Assembly (NCBI RefSeq): GCF_023893635.1
Contig: NZ_JAMWYK010000001.1
Location: 1 to 64,000, forward strand
Direction: 5' to 3'
Length of the DNA stretch: 64,000 bases
DNA from: Fructobacillus apis
GTDB lineage: Bacteria > Bacillota > Bacilli > Lactobacillales > Lactobacillaceae
Below the pieces are notes generated by a model that was given only the letters and a program-made list of their open reading frames with translations, made no database searches and was not told where the DNA came from. Position numbers and translations under genes: made by a program. This document shows positions 11,001 through 19,173 of the stretch, piece by piece (the first letter of the stretch is position 1; each line of letters begins with the position of its first letter).

Positions 11001-14000
11001 AGCTCAAGACAATGGTATCAATGCCTTGAGCAACATGGATAAAACGGCAAATGACAAAAGTGCGGCTAAGCAGGCAACGGATGCTCATGCAACAATTAAC
11101 GGCAATCCTGCTTTGACACAAGCGCAAAAAGATGGCTTTAACAAGCAAATTGACAATGCTAAAAATGCAGCACAAGAAATTGTCAATAAAGCAACTGATC
11201 CATCAACTGCCTCAGCAGCAGTTGACACTCTAAACAGTGATTATGCCAAGCAGTTGCAAAATATTTTGACAAATGCTTCGTCAATCCCTTCATTAGATAG
11301 CCAAAAGACGACGGCTAACCAAGCCATTGATAACGCAGCCAACACTGTAAAATCAGGCATTGACGCTGACAAGAATTTGTCAGACGCCGATAAAACAGCT
11401 CAAAAGACAGTTGTTGATTCACAAGTAACGGCCGCTAAACAGGCCATTGCCGACGCCAACGATGCCGATAACGTCAACACAGCCCAAGCTCAAGGTGTCA
11501 AGGCCATCAACGATTTAGCAAATGTTAAAACATCAGCTGATGACATGATTGTGAAGGCTGCGAAGACGGCTCATGACGCAATTAACAACAACCCGGCATT
11601 ATCGACTGCCGAAAAAGCCAGTCGAAATGCGGCCATTGACACTGCTGCAAGTAAGGTACAAGGTGTTGTTAATCAAGCAACAACGCCTGATGCAGTTAAC
11701 GCAGCAATTGCTGATTCATCAGAGTTTAAGGTTGCTTTAACAACTGCTACTGACACTAATGGTGTTGAAACCATTGAACAGCAGCAAGCCGATGCTAAAA
11801 AAGCCATTGACGCTGCGAATGCAACCGCCAAGGCTAAGGTTGATACCGACACAAATTTGAGTGACGCTGATAAAGCGGCTCAAAAAGCAACTTTGGATAG
11901 TTTAGCCAATGCTGCTAAGCAAAATATTCAAAATGCTCAAACAGCCGATGATATTACAAAGGCCCAAAATGTTGGCGTAAAGGCCTTGCAAGACCTAACA
12001 AATGCCAAAACTGAAGCGAATGCCAAATTAGCATCTGATGTTCAAAATGCGCATGATGCCGTAAATACCAACAAGGCGTTGACCACTGCCCAAAAGGCAG
12101 AACGCAATCAGGCAATTGATGAGGCACAAAAGAATACTCAAGATGCCATTAATCAAGCGACAACGCCATCGTCTGCAAAAAATGCTGGTTTGAATATTGC
12201 CGATAGTTTGGCAAAGGTAATAGCAACTGACGGCATACCATCAGTTGCCGAGCAACAAAAGGCTGCCATCGCCGCCATCCAACAAACAGCCGATCAGGCA
12301 AAGCAAACGATCGATGTCGACAAGACGTTGACAGGTGCTCAAAAAAATGACCAGAAGGCTGCCATTGATGACATTGTGAAATCAGCTACTGACGCCATTA
12401 ACCAGGCAATGGACGCGGATAGTATCAACAAAATTCAAATCAACATGACTGACGCTTTGAATAACATTCATGATCAAAAGGCTGATGCGTTGAGCAAGTT
12501 ACAAAAGCAAGCAGATGATGCCAATCACGCCATTGATGCTAACAATGCTTTGACAACAGACCAGAAACAAGCCGCACACGAAGCAGTTGCCAAAGCTTTG
12601 ACGAATGCGCAAGCAGTAACGGATCACACAACAAATGCCGAGGATGTTGTTAATTCTGGCAATCAAGCTGCCTACAACAAGGCTCTCCAAGACATCGCGG
12701 ACGATCTTGCTAAGGTGCCATCATTGGTTGACCAAGTGCATGCCGCTATTGAAAAGTTGACGGAGGCCGTCAACAAAGCCAAGGATGCCTTGTCTGGGCC
12801 AGATGCTGGTGCTCAAAAGATGGCATTGGAGAAGGTTTTGTCTGACGGAACGGCTAAGTTGAATGCCCAAACCAACGCTGATGACTTGAAAAAGACGCTA
12901 GTTGATGTTTTGAATACGGTCAATGGATTGAACCAGTCAAAGACAGATGCTTTGACTGATTTGGATACCCAATCCAAGAAGGCAACGGATACAGTCAATG
13001 CTGACCCATCATTCACGGACGATGAAAAGGCAACCCGAGTGGCAGCTGTTGCTAAGGCTCTGCAAGATGCTCACGATGCCATCAATGAAGCAATTGATTT
13101 GCCAGGTGTGGATGCTGCACGTAAGGCTACTGCCTTCTCAGAAACATTGAAGGATGCAACGTCTGATGCCGGTGTGCAAACTCTTGCAGACCGCAAGACG
13201 GATGCCAAGAAGACGCTCCAAGACGCAGCTGATAAGACTAAATCAGCAATTGACGCTGATAAGACTTTGACAATCGCCCAAAAGACTGCGCAAAAGCAAG
13301 CAATTAACCAGGCATTGAAGATTGCTCAAAACCAAGTTGATGCTGCAACGACTGCAACTAAGGTCGATGTATCAAAGGCAACGAACTTGCCAACATTCGA
13401 TGCATTGAACAAGGCCAAGAGTGATGCGCATCAAACAGAAAATAAAACTTACAACGACACCAAAAAAGCTATCCAAAACAACAATGATTTGACAGATGCC
13501 GAAAAGCAGGTTCGAATCAGTGATTTAGATAAGGCTCATCAACTTGCAAGTGATGCCATCGATCAGGCTGTGACGCCAGACGAAATTAAGACTGCAAATG
13601 AAACGACAGCCTTTGATAACGCTGTTAAGTCGGCCACTGATTTCTCAAAGGTCACACCTTTGGCTGAACGAAAGCAAGCTGGCGTTGCTACGATTAACGT
13701 CGCTGAACAAAAGGCTATTGATGAAGTAAACGCCAATCCAAAGTTGGATGCCGATGCTAAAACTCGTCAGATTGCCGTTTTGAAACAGCAAGCGCAAGCA
13801 GCCATTGCAAAGTTGGATGATCAATCAAACGCTCAAGCTGTCGTGGACTTCATCCCAACGGTTGTGCCAACTTTTGAAAAGTTAAACCAATCAAAGGTTG
13901 ATGCGCGTGCAAGATTGCAAAATAATGCAGCAACAACAAAGGCAGCTATTGATGCTGATGACAACTTGAGTGATGCTGAAAAGCAAGCTCAAAAAGATGC

Positions 14001-14790
14001 CGTTGATGCTGCTTTGAAACAAGCATTAACTAACGTCGATAATGGTCAAGATGTTCTAACGATTAATGGCATTCCAGATGGTTCAACCGCTGTTAAGAAA
14101 ATTAATCAAGGACATGTTCCTGCAACAAAAACCCCTGCTCAACAAGCAGAGGAGTTGAACGGACAGATTGATGACCAGGCTGCTAAAATTAAGGCTGAAA
14201 TTGACGCTGATGTAACGCTTAAGGCTACTGATAAGGCTGCGCAGAAACAAGCGGTTGATAATTTTGTTACTGAAACGAAGGCCAAAATTGCTGGCTTAAC
14301 TAAGTATCAAGACCGTTTGGACGTAACCAGCAAAGCATTGGCCTCGCTTAATGGTTTCCATCATCAAGGTAAGCCATTAGCTGAACAAAAGGCCGATGCA
14401 ATCGCAATCATTCGCCAAAAGGCAGACCAAATTCGAGCACAAATTGCCAATGATAGTCGTTTGACGCAAGCGCAGAAGGACATTGATTACCAATTGGTAG
14501 AGGGTGCAGTTGCTAAGGCTAAGTCTCAGGTGAACGCTGCTTTGAATGCTGATGAAATTGTTGCTGGTTTGGATTACGGTACGGTTCAGCTTGAGGCTGC
14601 ATACCAACAAAAGGTTCAGGAGCAATATGATGAGAAACAATCAACAACTCCTGAAACAATTTCTGTTTTGCCACAAACTGGCGAAACAGAAAAAAAACAT
14701 GAAGAAGCGCTTGTTGCTGAAGCTTTGGTAGATTCCATGGCCGGATTCTTCCTTTCTAAGATGAACAGGCGTCGGCAATGCGAAAAGTAA
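5038..14790 (+). CDS. Giant DUF1542-type fibrous surface protein with LPQTG
   Basis: The protein has 3250 residues. The start is the ATG at 5038, because GGAGGT at 5026-5031 sits correctly before it; an in-frame ATG at 5017 has no such site. Residues 15-23 form a KxYKxGKxW signal motif and 24-43 are hydrophobic; cleavage is possible near residue 56. A unique region of about 200 residues (58-260) may be the binding head. It is followed to about residue 3190 by some 17-19 alternating double modules of roughly 145-160 residues. Each has two helical DUF1542-like halves with signatures like DADxxLSDADKxAQK and NNNPALSxAEKxxRN. This layout resembles Ebh-type staphylococcal and lactobacillar adhesins. 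The LPQTG lies at 14668-14682, but the segment after it contains E and D residues and is a poor membrane helix. Binding partner unknown. A terminator follows. Confidence 0.9.
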   Translation: MNTRVDKFQKRTHYKMYKAGKRWLVAGMATFALASAGQIVTGHAPINFGQDIIVHAADSSTNYWFGQNADYYKRYTELPGQTSIPQSLQKKWGYAGAEIPKLQKQTNLKFDSLSYDTTTGLYTLTIKMNVPVLATNGAGRTSYLDLGFSDSLSAKTAGIPSLIAANGNPGTLATNGNGVFSNNFSAGSYVGGTSTVSIQINPVKIQKNDGISVMYSSDTGTTGYHAIFSTVRTMGYNEFGLQFNQTLLKQMKTNSTNNISSSKLSTKQKVAEQAKVDSVTTDDDFVNKLQDIDKEIDTKSKINAVPIDTQRATALQQYKDAHHVDEWLAKIKNDPTLTFDQKTAQSKQIEDALAIINGNLGNATDSDDVAAVIADTSQDDVIASAYKPGVDLASQIKSAQAAVDEQVAKSKELVDNNNALTEAEKSTQNSTIDAIGTAVKNNIATKASADDINATQAAGVKNLTDLDTAKPNAYTTLTDKAKAAIATINNDENLTDAEKATKKSQVTDALKKLTDQIDQDTDASVIDSLKNSPDLDTAIATATSNKGITPIGTRREDANRQINQAVSDTKAKINQDPTLTTQEKATQSANVDKAAAEAKAAIASGSAQVVADAVSKAQGEIAGSYVAGKPLPDRQQDAEKDLQATAETAKHNLDDQVAQTNNDVNNNHYLTDDEKAAQKQAIEKAAEAILAKINNATNADDINTLLNDGKSVVGNLNSQKLDARTTINNAAQGAKAKINNNNALTADEKRERVNQIEAAQTAANQAVDAATDADVIAKIPANGSDFDKSVKNATDFSNVTSLNDQQANAGAAVTDAGQKAKDALDAAKTASENAINQDGSLTFEQKAMQKTAIDAAVTNAKRSIASTTNADDVVKARDLAVAAISKMTSDKVDARQSLAKNAQDAIDKINQYDALTSDEKRSRVQQIQDAYDKATTAVDSATDSQVIASVKDATGFTNTVAKATDFSNVLSLADQKTAADKQIDDITAVIKANIDADTNLSSEDKTTQKSTIDAVAASKKNVIDSATNADGIVTAKNVAVQTINGLDKTNADKAVSDQASSAHAAINGNPALTQAQKDAFNKQIDAAKQTVQDNVNQVTDSSTVASLIDSQNSDYAKQLQNVLTQAGQALSIQAQQTAANQAIDTATTATKAKVDADSSITAADKQAQKDALDAVANQAKTAIQQAATADTINQVRDNGTDALNSLDKTNADKAVSDQASSAHVKINGNPALTQVQKDAFNKQIDDAEQTAQSNVNNATDSSTVASLIDSQNSDYAKQLQNVLTQAGQALSIQAQQTAANQAIDNTNTAAKAKVDADPALADADKQAQKATLDKVANQAKQAVQQAATADAVNQAQVDGVNALNRLDKAKADETIASKAKDASDLVNNNPALSDNEKANRNDKIKAAIREVQDKVNQATTPEEVNAAIADTSDFSSVLANATNMDNIETIAQQQTDAKKAIDAANAPAKAKVDADTNLSDADKAAQKATLDSLANAAKQNIQNAQTANDITKAQNTGVKSLNDLDKTTADKQLSDKVAQAHATVNSDNDLLQAEKDARNQAIDAATKTVQDTINKATTLDDIAKALANGADFDSAINKASSTTEVKPLAVQKATAAKAINDAVDTARAKIKADSNLSDADKKAQAATIDDLANKAKANIDAATNADGVVAAKTTGVGSITNLDKTSVDANLAKQAQVAHAEVNNNPALSSAEKQRRNQAIDDAAKAAQDVVNKATTIDDANTVISSGNTLDNALKSATSSDGVKTIAGQQVDAGTEIDNAAAKAKQAIDADKTLTDVDKQAQKDVINSQADMFKKAINAANNADDISKNTAAGVKFLQDLTDAKTQANAKLASDVQNAHDAVNNNKTLSQAQKDARNKQIEDAKTAAQDVINKATTLDGVDGALADGSDYDKAMKNAQDISNVSSVADQQKAAIVAIQQAADAAKQVVNADTNLSDTDKQAQKDALDIVANQAKTAIQQAATADDINQAQDNGINALSNMDKTANDKSAAKQATDAHATINGNPALTQAQKDGFNKQIDNAKNAAQEIVNKATDPSTASAAVDTLNSDYAKQLQNILTNASSIPSLDSQKTTANQAIDNAANTVKSGIDADKNLSDADKTAQKTVVDSQVTAAKQAIADANDADNVNTAQAQGVKAINDLANVKTSADDMIVKAAKTAHDAINNNPALSTAEKASRNAAIDTAASKVQGVVNQATTPDAVNAAIADSSEFKVALTTATDTNGVETIEQQQADAKKAIDAANATAKAKVDTDTNLSDADKAAQKATLDSLANAAKQNIQNAQTADDITKAQNVGVKALQDLTNAKTEANAKLASDVQNAHDAVNTNKALTTAQKAERNQAIDEAQKNTQDAINQATTPSSAKNAGLNIADSLAKVIATDGIPSVAEQQKAAIAAIQQTADQAKQTIDVDKTLTGAQKNDQKAAIDDIVKSATDAINQAMDADSINKIQINMTDALNNIHDQKADALSKLQKQADDANHAIDANNALTTDQKQAAHEAVAKALTNAQAVTDHTTNAEDVVNSGNQAAYNKALQDIADDLAKVPSLVDQVHAAIEKLTEAVNKAKDALSGPDAGAQKMALEKVLSDGTAKLNAQTNADDLKKTLVDVLNTVNGLNQSKTDALTDLDTQSKKATDTVNADPSFTDDEKATRVAAVAKALQDAHDAINEAIDLPGVDAARKATAFSETLKDATSDAGVQTLADRKTDAKKTLQDAADKTKSAIDADKTLTIAQKTAQKQAINQALKIAQNQVDAATTATKVDVSKATNLPTFDALNKAKSDAHQTENKTYNDTKKAIQNNNDLTDAEKQVRISDLDKAHQLASDAIDQAVTPDEIKTANETTAFDNAVKSATDFSKVTPLAERKQAGVATINVAEQKAIDEVNANPKLDADAKTRQIAVLKQQAQAAIAKLDDQSNAQAVVDFIPTVVPTFEKLNQSKVDARARLQNNAATTKAAIDADDNLSDAEKQAQKDAVDAALKQALTNVDNGQDVLTINGIPDGSTAVKKINQGHVPATKTPAQQAEELNGQIDDQAAKIKAEIDADVTLKATDKAAQKQAVDNFVTETKAKIAGLTKYQDRLDVTSKALASLNGFHHQGKPLAEQKADAIAIIRQKADQIRAQIANDSRLTQAQKDIDYQLVEGAVAKAKSQVNAALNADEIVAGLDYGTVQLEAAYQQKVQEQYDEKQSTTPETISVLPQTGETEKKHEEALVAEALVDSMAGFFLSKMNRRRQCEK
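8172..8928 (+). repeat. Near-identical adjacent modules in the giant adhesin
   Basis: Segments 8172-8226 and 8334-8448 recur almost unchanged at 8652-8706 and 8814-8928, an offset of 480 nt or 160 codons. The neighbouring parts of the two modules differ more. This is the closest repeat pair in the gene and points to recent unequal exchange or gene conversion that kept the frame. Confidence 0.85.
9400..11970 (+). repeat. Distant near-identical modules in the giant adhesin
   Basis: About 180 nt at 9400-9580 recur at about 11791-11970 with a handful of base changes, an offset near 2.39 kb. The copies encode the same helical half-module (AKKAIDAANA through DDITKAQN). Other modules between them are much less similar, so the pair was homogenised or copied recently. 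Confidence 0.75.
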
Positions 14791-14833
14791 AGACATCGAA
14801 GAGATTGGAAAAAATTTTTAAGGTGTTAAAGCG

Positions 14834-14866
14834 AAGCAGCACACAAAATGTGTGTTGCTTTTTTTG
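14834..14866 (+). terminator. Terminator of the giant adhesin gene
   Basis: A 12-bp stem with one G·T pair (14834-14845 with 14849-14860) and a run of seven T residues. Confidence 0.85.
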
Positions 14867-14955
14867 TACGCAAAATTTTACGGAATATTAATTGTAAGTT
14901 GTTGTTGATGTACCAGTTGATTATTCACATAATTTTGAATTAGGATCTCAGTTGA

Positions 14956-15606
14956 TTGATTTTGAGGGATAATTTCGGTTTGATTATCGTTCAAAAGTTC
15001 CTTTCGGTGGCAGTTGAGTTTTGGGATGAACTGAGTAGTACGTATATAACGGTACCATTGCAAGTTCATGTGATTGAATCAAAAGCATCACTAGTTGTTA
15101 CTGACAGTACAGTGTTAGCTAATAAAGCTGGTAAATGGTCAGCGCAAGACAACTTCGTTTCAGCCACTGATGAATACGGTCACTCAATTAATATTACCGA
15201 GGTTCGTACGGATGGTTGGGTGGATTTGACCAAAGCGGGTATGTATCCGGTTACGTATATCTACACAGATGGTAGTGGCAATGTTTTGATAAAGACTGCC
15301 ACTATACTGGTGTCTCCAATTGCTCAATCCGAAGTAGGAAAAAGTACTAATTCAGTGGACTTTAAATCAGATAAATCTGGGTTAGAAAGTGACGGATGGA
15401 ATGCAGTTAGTTTTGCCGGCATGTCACAGCAAGATCCAATTAGTCATGAAAAACAGAATAAGTCAAACGCTTTACCATTTACAGGACGGTTAACAAAATC
15501 ATCTAATACACTCATTACTACTGTGTTGATAATCATTGGTTTTAGTGCTCTACTGTTTTTGCGACTTTTAGATTTCAAAAAATCAATGCGAGATAGGTTA
15601 AATTAG
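14956..15606 (+). pseudogene. C-terminal piece of an LPXTG adhesin with an Ig-like domain
   Basis: The open frame starts right after a stop codon (TTG at 14956), with no ribosome binding site and no signal peptide. The 216 residues contain one Ig-like repeat (about residues 45-115: VVTDSTVL..KAGKWSAQDNFVSATDEYG..., ending VTYIYTDGSGN), of the kind repeated in MucBP/Big_3 adhesins of lactic acid bacteria. It ends in a complete sortase signal: LPFTG, a hydrophobic helix and a basic tail. The preceding sequence (14880-14955) has stops in every plus-strand frame. It is therefore the tail of a once larger adhesin, kept next to the giant protein gene. A translated fragment could not be exported without a signal peptide. 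Confidence 0.7.
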
Positions 15607-15645
15607 CTAGGATCATTGGTTTAAATTAAGAATGTGATACTATTT

Positions 15646-15672
15646 AAGATCGATTTTTTCGGTCTTTTTTTG
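15646..15672 (+). terminator. Terminator of the adhesin fragment
   Basis: An 8-bp stem (AAGATCGA with TCGGTCTT, one G·T pair) followed by a T-run. Confidence 0.7.
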
Positions 15673-15679
15673 TTATCCT

Positions 15680-16160
15680 GAAAAATTTTTTCATAATCTA
15701 TGCAACTGAGTTAATAATCTTAGATGGATATTGATAAATTATCAGACGTTTTTTTAATTAAAAAAGTTACTTACTAAAAAAAACGATTTTTTAGTCTAAT
15801 AAAATAATAGGATACGTCGTATTATAATTTGAAAGAAAAATTTCTCTTGCTAATCAGAGATAGTTAAACGATTATTAGTCATTTAACTAATATTGTGAAA
15901 TAGGATATAGTCATTTTACGATATGGATATACATTTTAATGAAAAATATTTGTCAGTTTGAGACAGGTAATGTCTACGACAAAGCTGATTATTTAGAAGT
16001 TGTTTAGAACTGGTGCGATAAGGGTTAGTCGGTTTGGGGAAGTAAATAGGGGACAAATAATTTTTGAATTTCTTTATCTGTTCATCTGTAAGTAAGGATC
16101 AATTACACAATTTCCTTTTGAAATAGGGACTTTCATAACGAATTAGTTACAGAAGGTGTG
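15680..16160. other. AT-rich gap with no recognisable gene
   Basis: Nearly 500 nt of AT-rich sequence with dense stop codons and no RNA gene or conserved protein seen. It separates the adhesin fragment from the transposase remnant and probably consists of decayed mobile or adhesin DNA. Confidence 0.5.
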
Positions 16161-16161
16161 A

Positions 16162-16650
16162 TATTTTTGGTCTATTGACGGTGTTGAGTCCCGTCAATCC
16201 AGCCATTTATTATTAACATTCGTGGAACGTTTTAGCCGATACGCTGTTTCAATGGTTGTGAAGAATAAGTCTGCTTATACAGTTAGCAAAGCCATTGAAG
16301 AATTTTGTTTAAAATATCAAGGTTGCGTCGATAGTGTTACTTGTGATCGCGGGTCTGAGTTTATCGCTTTACAAACTAGACAAGTTCTAAACAAAAACAA
16401 GGTCAAATATTACTTCGCCCATGCGTATTCACCATACGAACGTGGATCCAATGAGAACTTTAATAAGCTCTTACGGGAGTATTATCCAAAAAAGACAGAC
16501 TTCGCTAAAGTGAGTCAGTCTGAGCTTAATGAAAGCGTCATGAGTATCAACACACGACCAATGCGTATCCATCGCTATATGAGCCGTTTACAGGCCTTTA
16601 AGCGTCATTGTCAGTATCGCAACATCAATCTAGCAACGATACTAAGTTAA
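16162..16650 (+). mobile_element. IS30-family transposase remnant (catalytic core only)
   Basis: The frame is open from 16062 to the stop at 16650 and reads as transposase from about 16162, with no start codon before GTG 16222. It matches the DDE core of IS30-family transposases: the first Asp in WSIDGVESRQS, the second in TCDRGSEF, and the Glu in the YERGSNENFNKLLREYYP segment, followed by the usual NTRPM end. The helix-turn-helix half that should precede it is missing, and no clear terminal inverted repeats were found. It cannot be active by itself. Its presence fits a history of insertion and deletion in this region. Confidence 0.85.
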
Positions 16651-16676
16651 AGGCATAACAACACCAATACATAAAG

Positions 16677-16708
16677 AAAGCCCAGTCAAAGATGACTGGG
16701 CTTTTTGC
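16677..16708. terminator. Terminator after the IS30 remnant
   Basis: A perfect 12-bp stem (16677-16688 with 16693-16704) with loop AAGA and a following T-run. Confidence 0.85.
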
Positions 16709-17020
16709 GTTGGTAATCCGAACAGATATTCGATATAATAAGTTATTCCAAGCGATAAAGAATGCTTATATAAAATTCTTTATGGCACCAAATTTTCACT
16801 CAGTTACAAAAGAGTGTGACAAAAAGCCCATAACACAGGCGTTTTAAACGAATAATAAAAGTTGTTAATTTAGGGGTTGCAATTCACCACCATCCGTTTA
16901 CTTTACATAATATATATTATCGAAAGTAACATCAGTATCAACTAAAGACATTACCTATCGATGACAGATATTTCGATTATATTATGGACGCCTCTTCATT
17001 TCTACTTACTTTAAAAAGAT
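16709..17020. other. AT-rich gap, no gene seen
   Basis: About 310 nt with no supported gene. A GAGTGTGACAAAAAGCCC string at about 16810-16827 looks like an insertion-sequence end but has no partner in the window, so I leave it unassigned. The sequence turns less AT-rich after about 17100. Confidence 0.4.
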
Positions 17021-17025
17021 ACACA

Positions 17026-17059
17026 AAAAAGCCAACCCATTTTACTGGATTGGCTTTTT
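17026..17059. terminator. Terminator downstream of the oxidoreductase pseudogene
   Basis: AAAAAGCCAA pairs with TTGGCTTTT; on the minus strand it closes the gene at 17137-17789. Confidence 0.75.
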
Positions 17060-17136
17060 ATTATGCTTTGATGCGTAATCATACACATCGATTTGATTTT
17101 TGTCCTCAGAATGCGATTATACGACGGCTCTGTTAT

Positions 17137-17789
17137 TTAACCATTTGCTACCGTGAATCGTTCCCGGTTGTGCTCATTTTTTAATGCTTCCTGAATAACC
17201 GCATACGCCATTGTTCTTGACGTTGTCTCAGAAACGCCTTGATCATTCGTTAATAGATAATCCGTCCCAGTTAATATCTTTTCAGACTTAGGTCCAGCTA
17301 CAAAACTTGATCCTGGTGACACACCATACCAATTAACATTTTTGACGTTCCGAAGGAACTCTAATTCGTACAACTGATTCTCCGGCGTTGCACGCCACGG
17401 TTCCGTACTTGGGTCTGATTTAATCAAATCATAGACAATTTGTTGCTTACTTTGGTCAACATACAGACTTCCGGCGCCCAAAACGAACGCGATTCGTGTT
17501 TGACTTTCACGTAATAAAGAAATCAGTCTTGTTGCTAAATCAACTTGTAAGTGCGCTTTCATCGGAGCGGCGCTAAAGGCGTCAATCACCAAGTAAAGTC
17601 TCTCAAATCGTCTTGTTTTAGATCAAAAGCATCTTTTTCAAGCAATTCGATTTCAGGATGTTCTTCTTTTAGATCTTTCAGCTTATCAGCGTTTCGTCCG
17701 TTGGCTACAACTCTCAGCTTTTGCTCGACAGCCTCCTGTACCAATTTAGAACCAGCCATTCCTGTTGCACCAATAATTAATACTTTCAT
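17137..17789 (-). pseudogene. Frameshifted NAD(P)-binding (NmrA/YwnB-like) oxidoreductase
   Basis: Two frames together give a protein of about 217 residues. The first (17586-17789) has the Rossmann start MKVLIIGATGMAGSKLV and NGRNADKL. The second (17137-17592) continues with VIDAFSAAP and ends ALKNEHNRERFTVANG. They meet near 17590, where adding one base after the TTT codon restores DFDLVIDAF, so a single-base deletion explains the break. The family binds NAD(P) and resembles NmrA/YwnB-type reductases of unknown substrate. A good promoter and ribosome binding site (TAGGAGG) remain, so the damage is recent or is a sequencing error. Confidence 0.85.
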
Positions 17790-17814
17790 TGAGATAGCCT
17801 CCTATTCAGCACCC

Positions 17815-17842
17815 ATTATAGTTTCTTTTTTTCGCATCTCAA
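17815..17842 (-). promoter_or_regulatory. Promoter of the oxidoreductase pseudogene
   Basis: On the minus strand TTGAGA (17837-17842), a 16-nt spacer and TATAAT (17815-17820), just upstream of the ribosome binding site. Confidence 0.7.
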
Positions 17843-17944
17843 GGCCAAGACGCGTGAGTTTGTCTGACAACCTGCCCAATTTTACGTTCTTTCTATAAAA
17901 GTCCAATACACTTCTACCTATAGAAGTTTGAAAGGAAGATATCT

Positions 17945-19076
17945 ATGAATACGGGAGACATCGCATTTGTTTTAATTTCGACACTGCTGGTCTGGTTAAT
18001 GACGCCTGGTTTAGCGCTGTTTTACGCCGGTCTGACCGAGAAAAAGAATCGTTTACCACTATTAAAAGGAGCCTTAATCCTAATCGGATTGGTCACAATC
18101 CTTTGGTTTGTCCTTGGTTACGGCTTAGCCTTCTCAGGGAAAGACGGATTTGGCGGAATTGTTCATCATTTCTGCTTAAACGACATCTCCTTTACCGATT
18201 CAACACGAGGTTTGACCATTTCAGACGCCTCATTTGCGCTGTTTCAGGCCACCTTTGCGATAATCACCACCATGATCTTCGCCGGCGCCTTGATTAAACC
18301 GCACCAAGGCAAAGTCGTTGCTGTGCTTTACTGCCCTTTGGTTAATTATTGTTTACTCTCCCCTCGCCCACATGGTTTGGGATAACGGCTTCATCTCACA
18401 ACTGGGCGCCATTGACTTTGCCGGTGGTACAGTCGTGCATATCTCGTGTGGAGTTACAGCGCTTGTGCTTGCACTCATTGTTGGGCCACGTAAGAACAAA
18501 GCCGTGACGCAGCCAAAGGATTCTTACGTCTTCATTGGTGGATTGCTGATGTGGCTTGGTTGGTTTGGATTCAACGGTGGCTCAGCGCTTGCGGCAAACA
18601 AACAGGCCGTCGTTGCGATGGTGAACACTTTCCTGGCCTCCGCTGCGGCCTTACTTGCTTTTTCTTTTCTCGCATACCGAAAGAACAGCGAAGTATCTGT
18701 GACCAACCTCTTCAACGGATCACTCGCAGGTCTGGTTGCCATTACACCGGCTGCTGGTTTCGTTGCGCCTTGGGCAGCAATCGTCATTGGATTGCTCGCT
18801 GCGCCTGCCATTCACTGGGCTACGACGACCTTGAAGGTCTTCTTTAAATACGACGAGCCACTCGATGCCTTTGGCATTCATGGCGTTGGTGGCATCGTCG
18901 GTGCCATCCTCACGGGTATCTTTGCCAGCAAACATGCCGGTTCAGCAGTTGGCGGCTTGATTGATGGTCATTTCAACCTCCTGGTGAGCCAAATTGAAGC
19001 GATCGTTATCACGGTTATTTTGACCGCTTCGTTAACGTTCTTTATCGCCAAGATTGCCGGTGTTAAGGGGGAATAA
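17945..19076 (+). pseudogene. amt: Frameshifted Amt-type ammonium transporter
   Basis: The N-terminal frame (17945-18385) carries the first helices and the MTPGLALFYAGL signature of Amt channels, which move ammonium across the membrane. The C-terminal frame (to 19076) carries IDFAGGTVVHISCG, GWFGFNGGSAL and FGIHGVGGIVGAI, so the pore residues are kept. The frames switch near 18325-18335, at a CTTTAC string; removing one T gives AVLTALWLIIVYSPLAHM, the normal family sequence. The full product would be about 376 residues. The ribosome binding site (AAAGGAAG) is intact. No GlnK/PII gene lies next to it. The frameshift is either real inactivation or a homopolymer sequencing error. Confidence 0.88.
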
Positions 19077-19173
19077 TGCCATCAAAAATAGCAGATAAAA
19101 TGTCATCAAATTGTTACTTACGAAGAAAATTTTTATGTGCTAGAGTGAATACTGTTTTTAAAGGAGAAACAGT

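Noticed and set aside
14878-15069. Minus-strand 63-codon frame between the giant adhesin and the adhesin fragment.
   Set aside because: It overlaps the recognisable Ig-like fragment on the plus strand and has no start signal.
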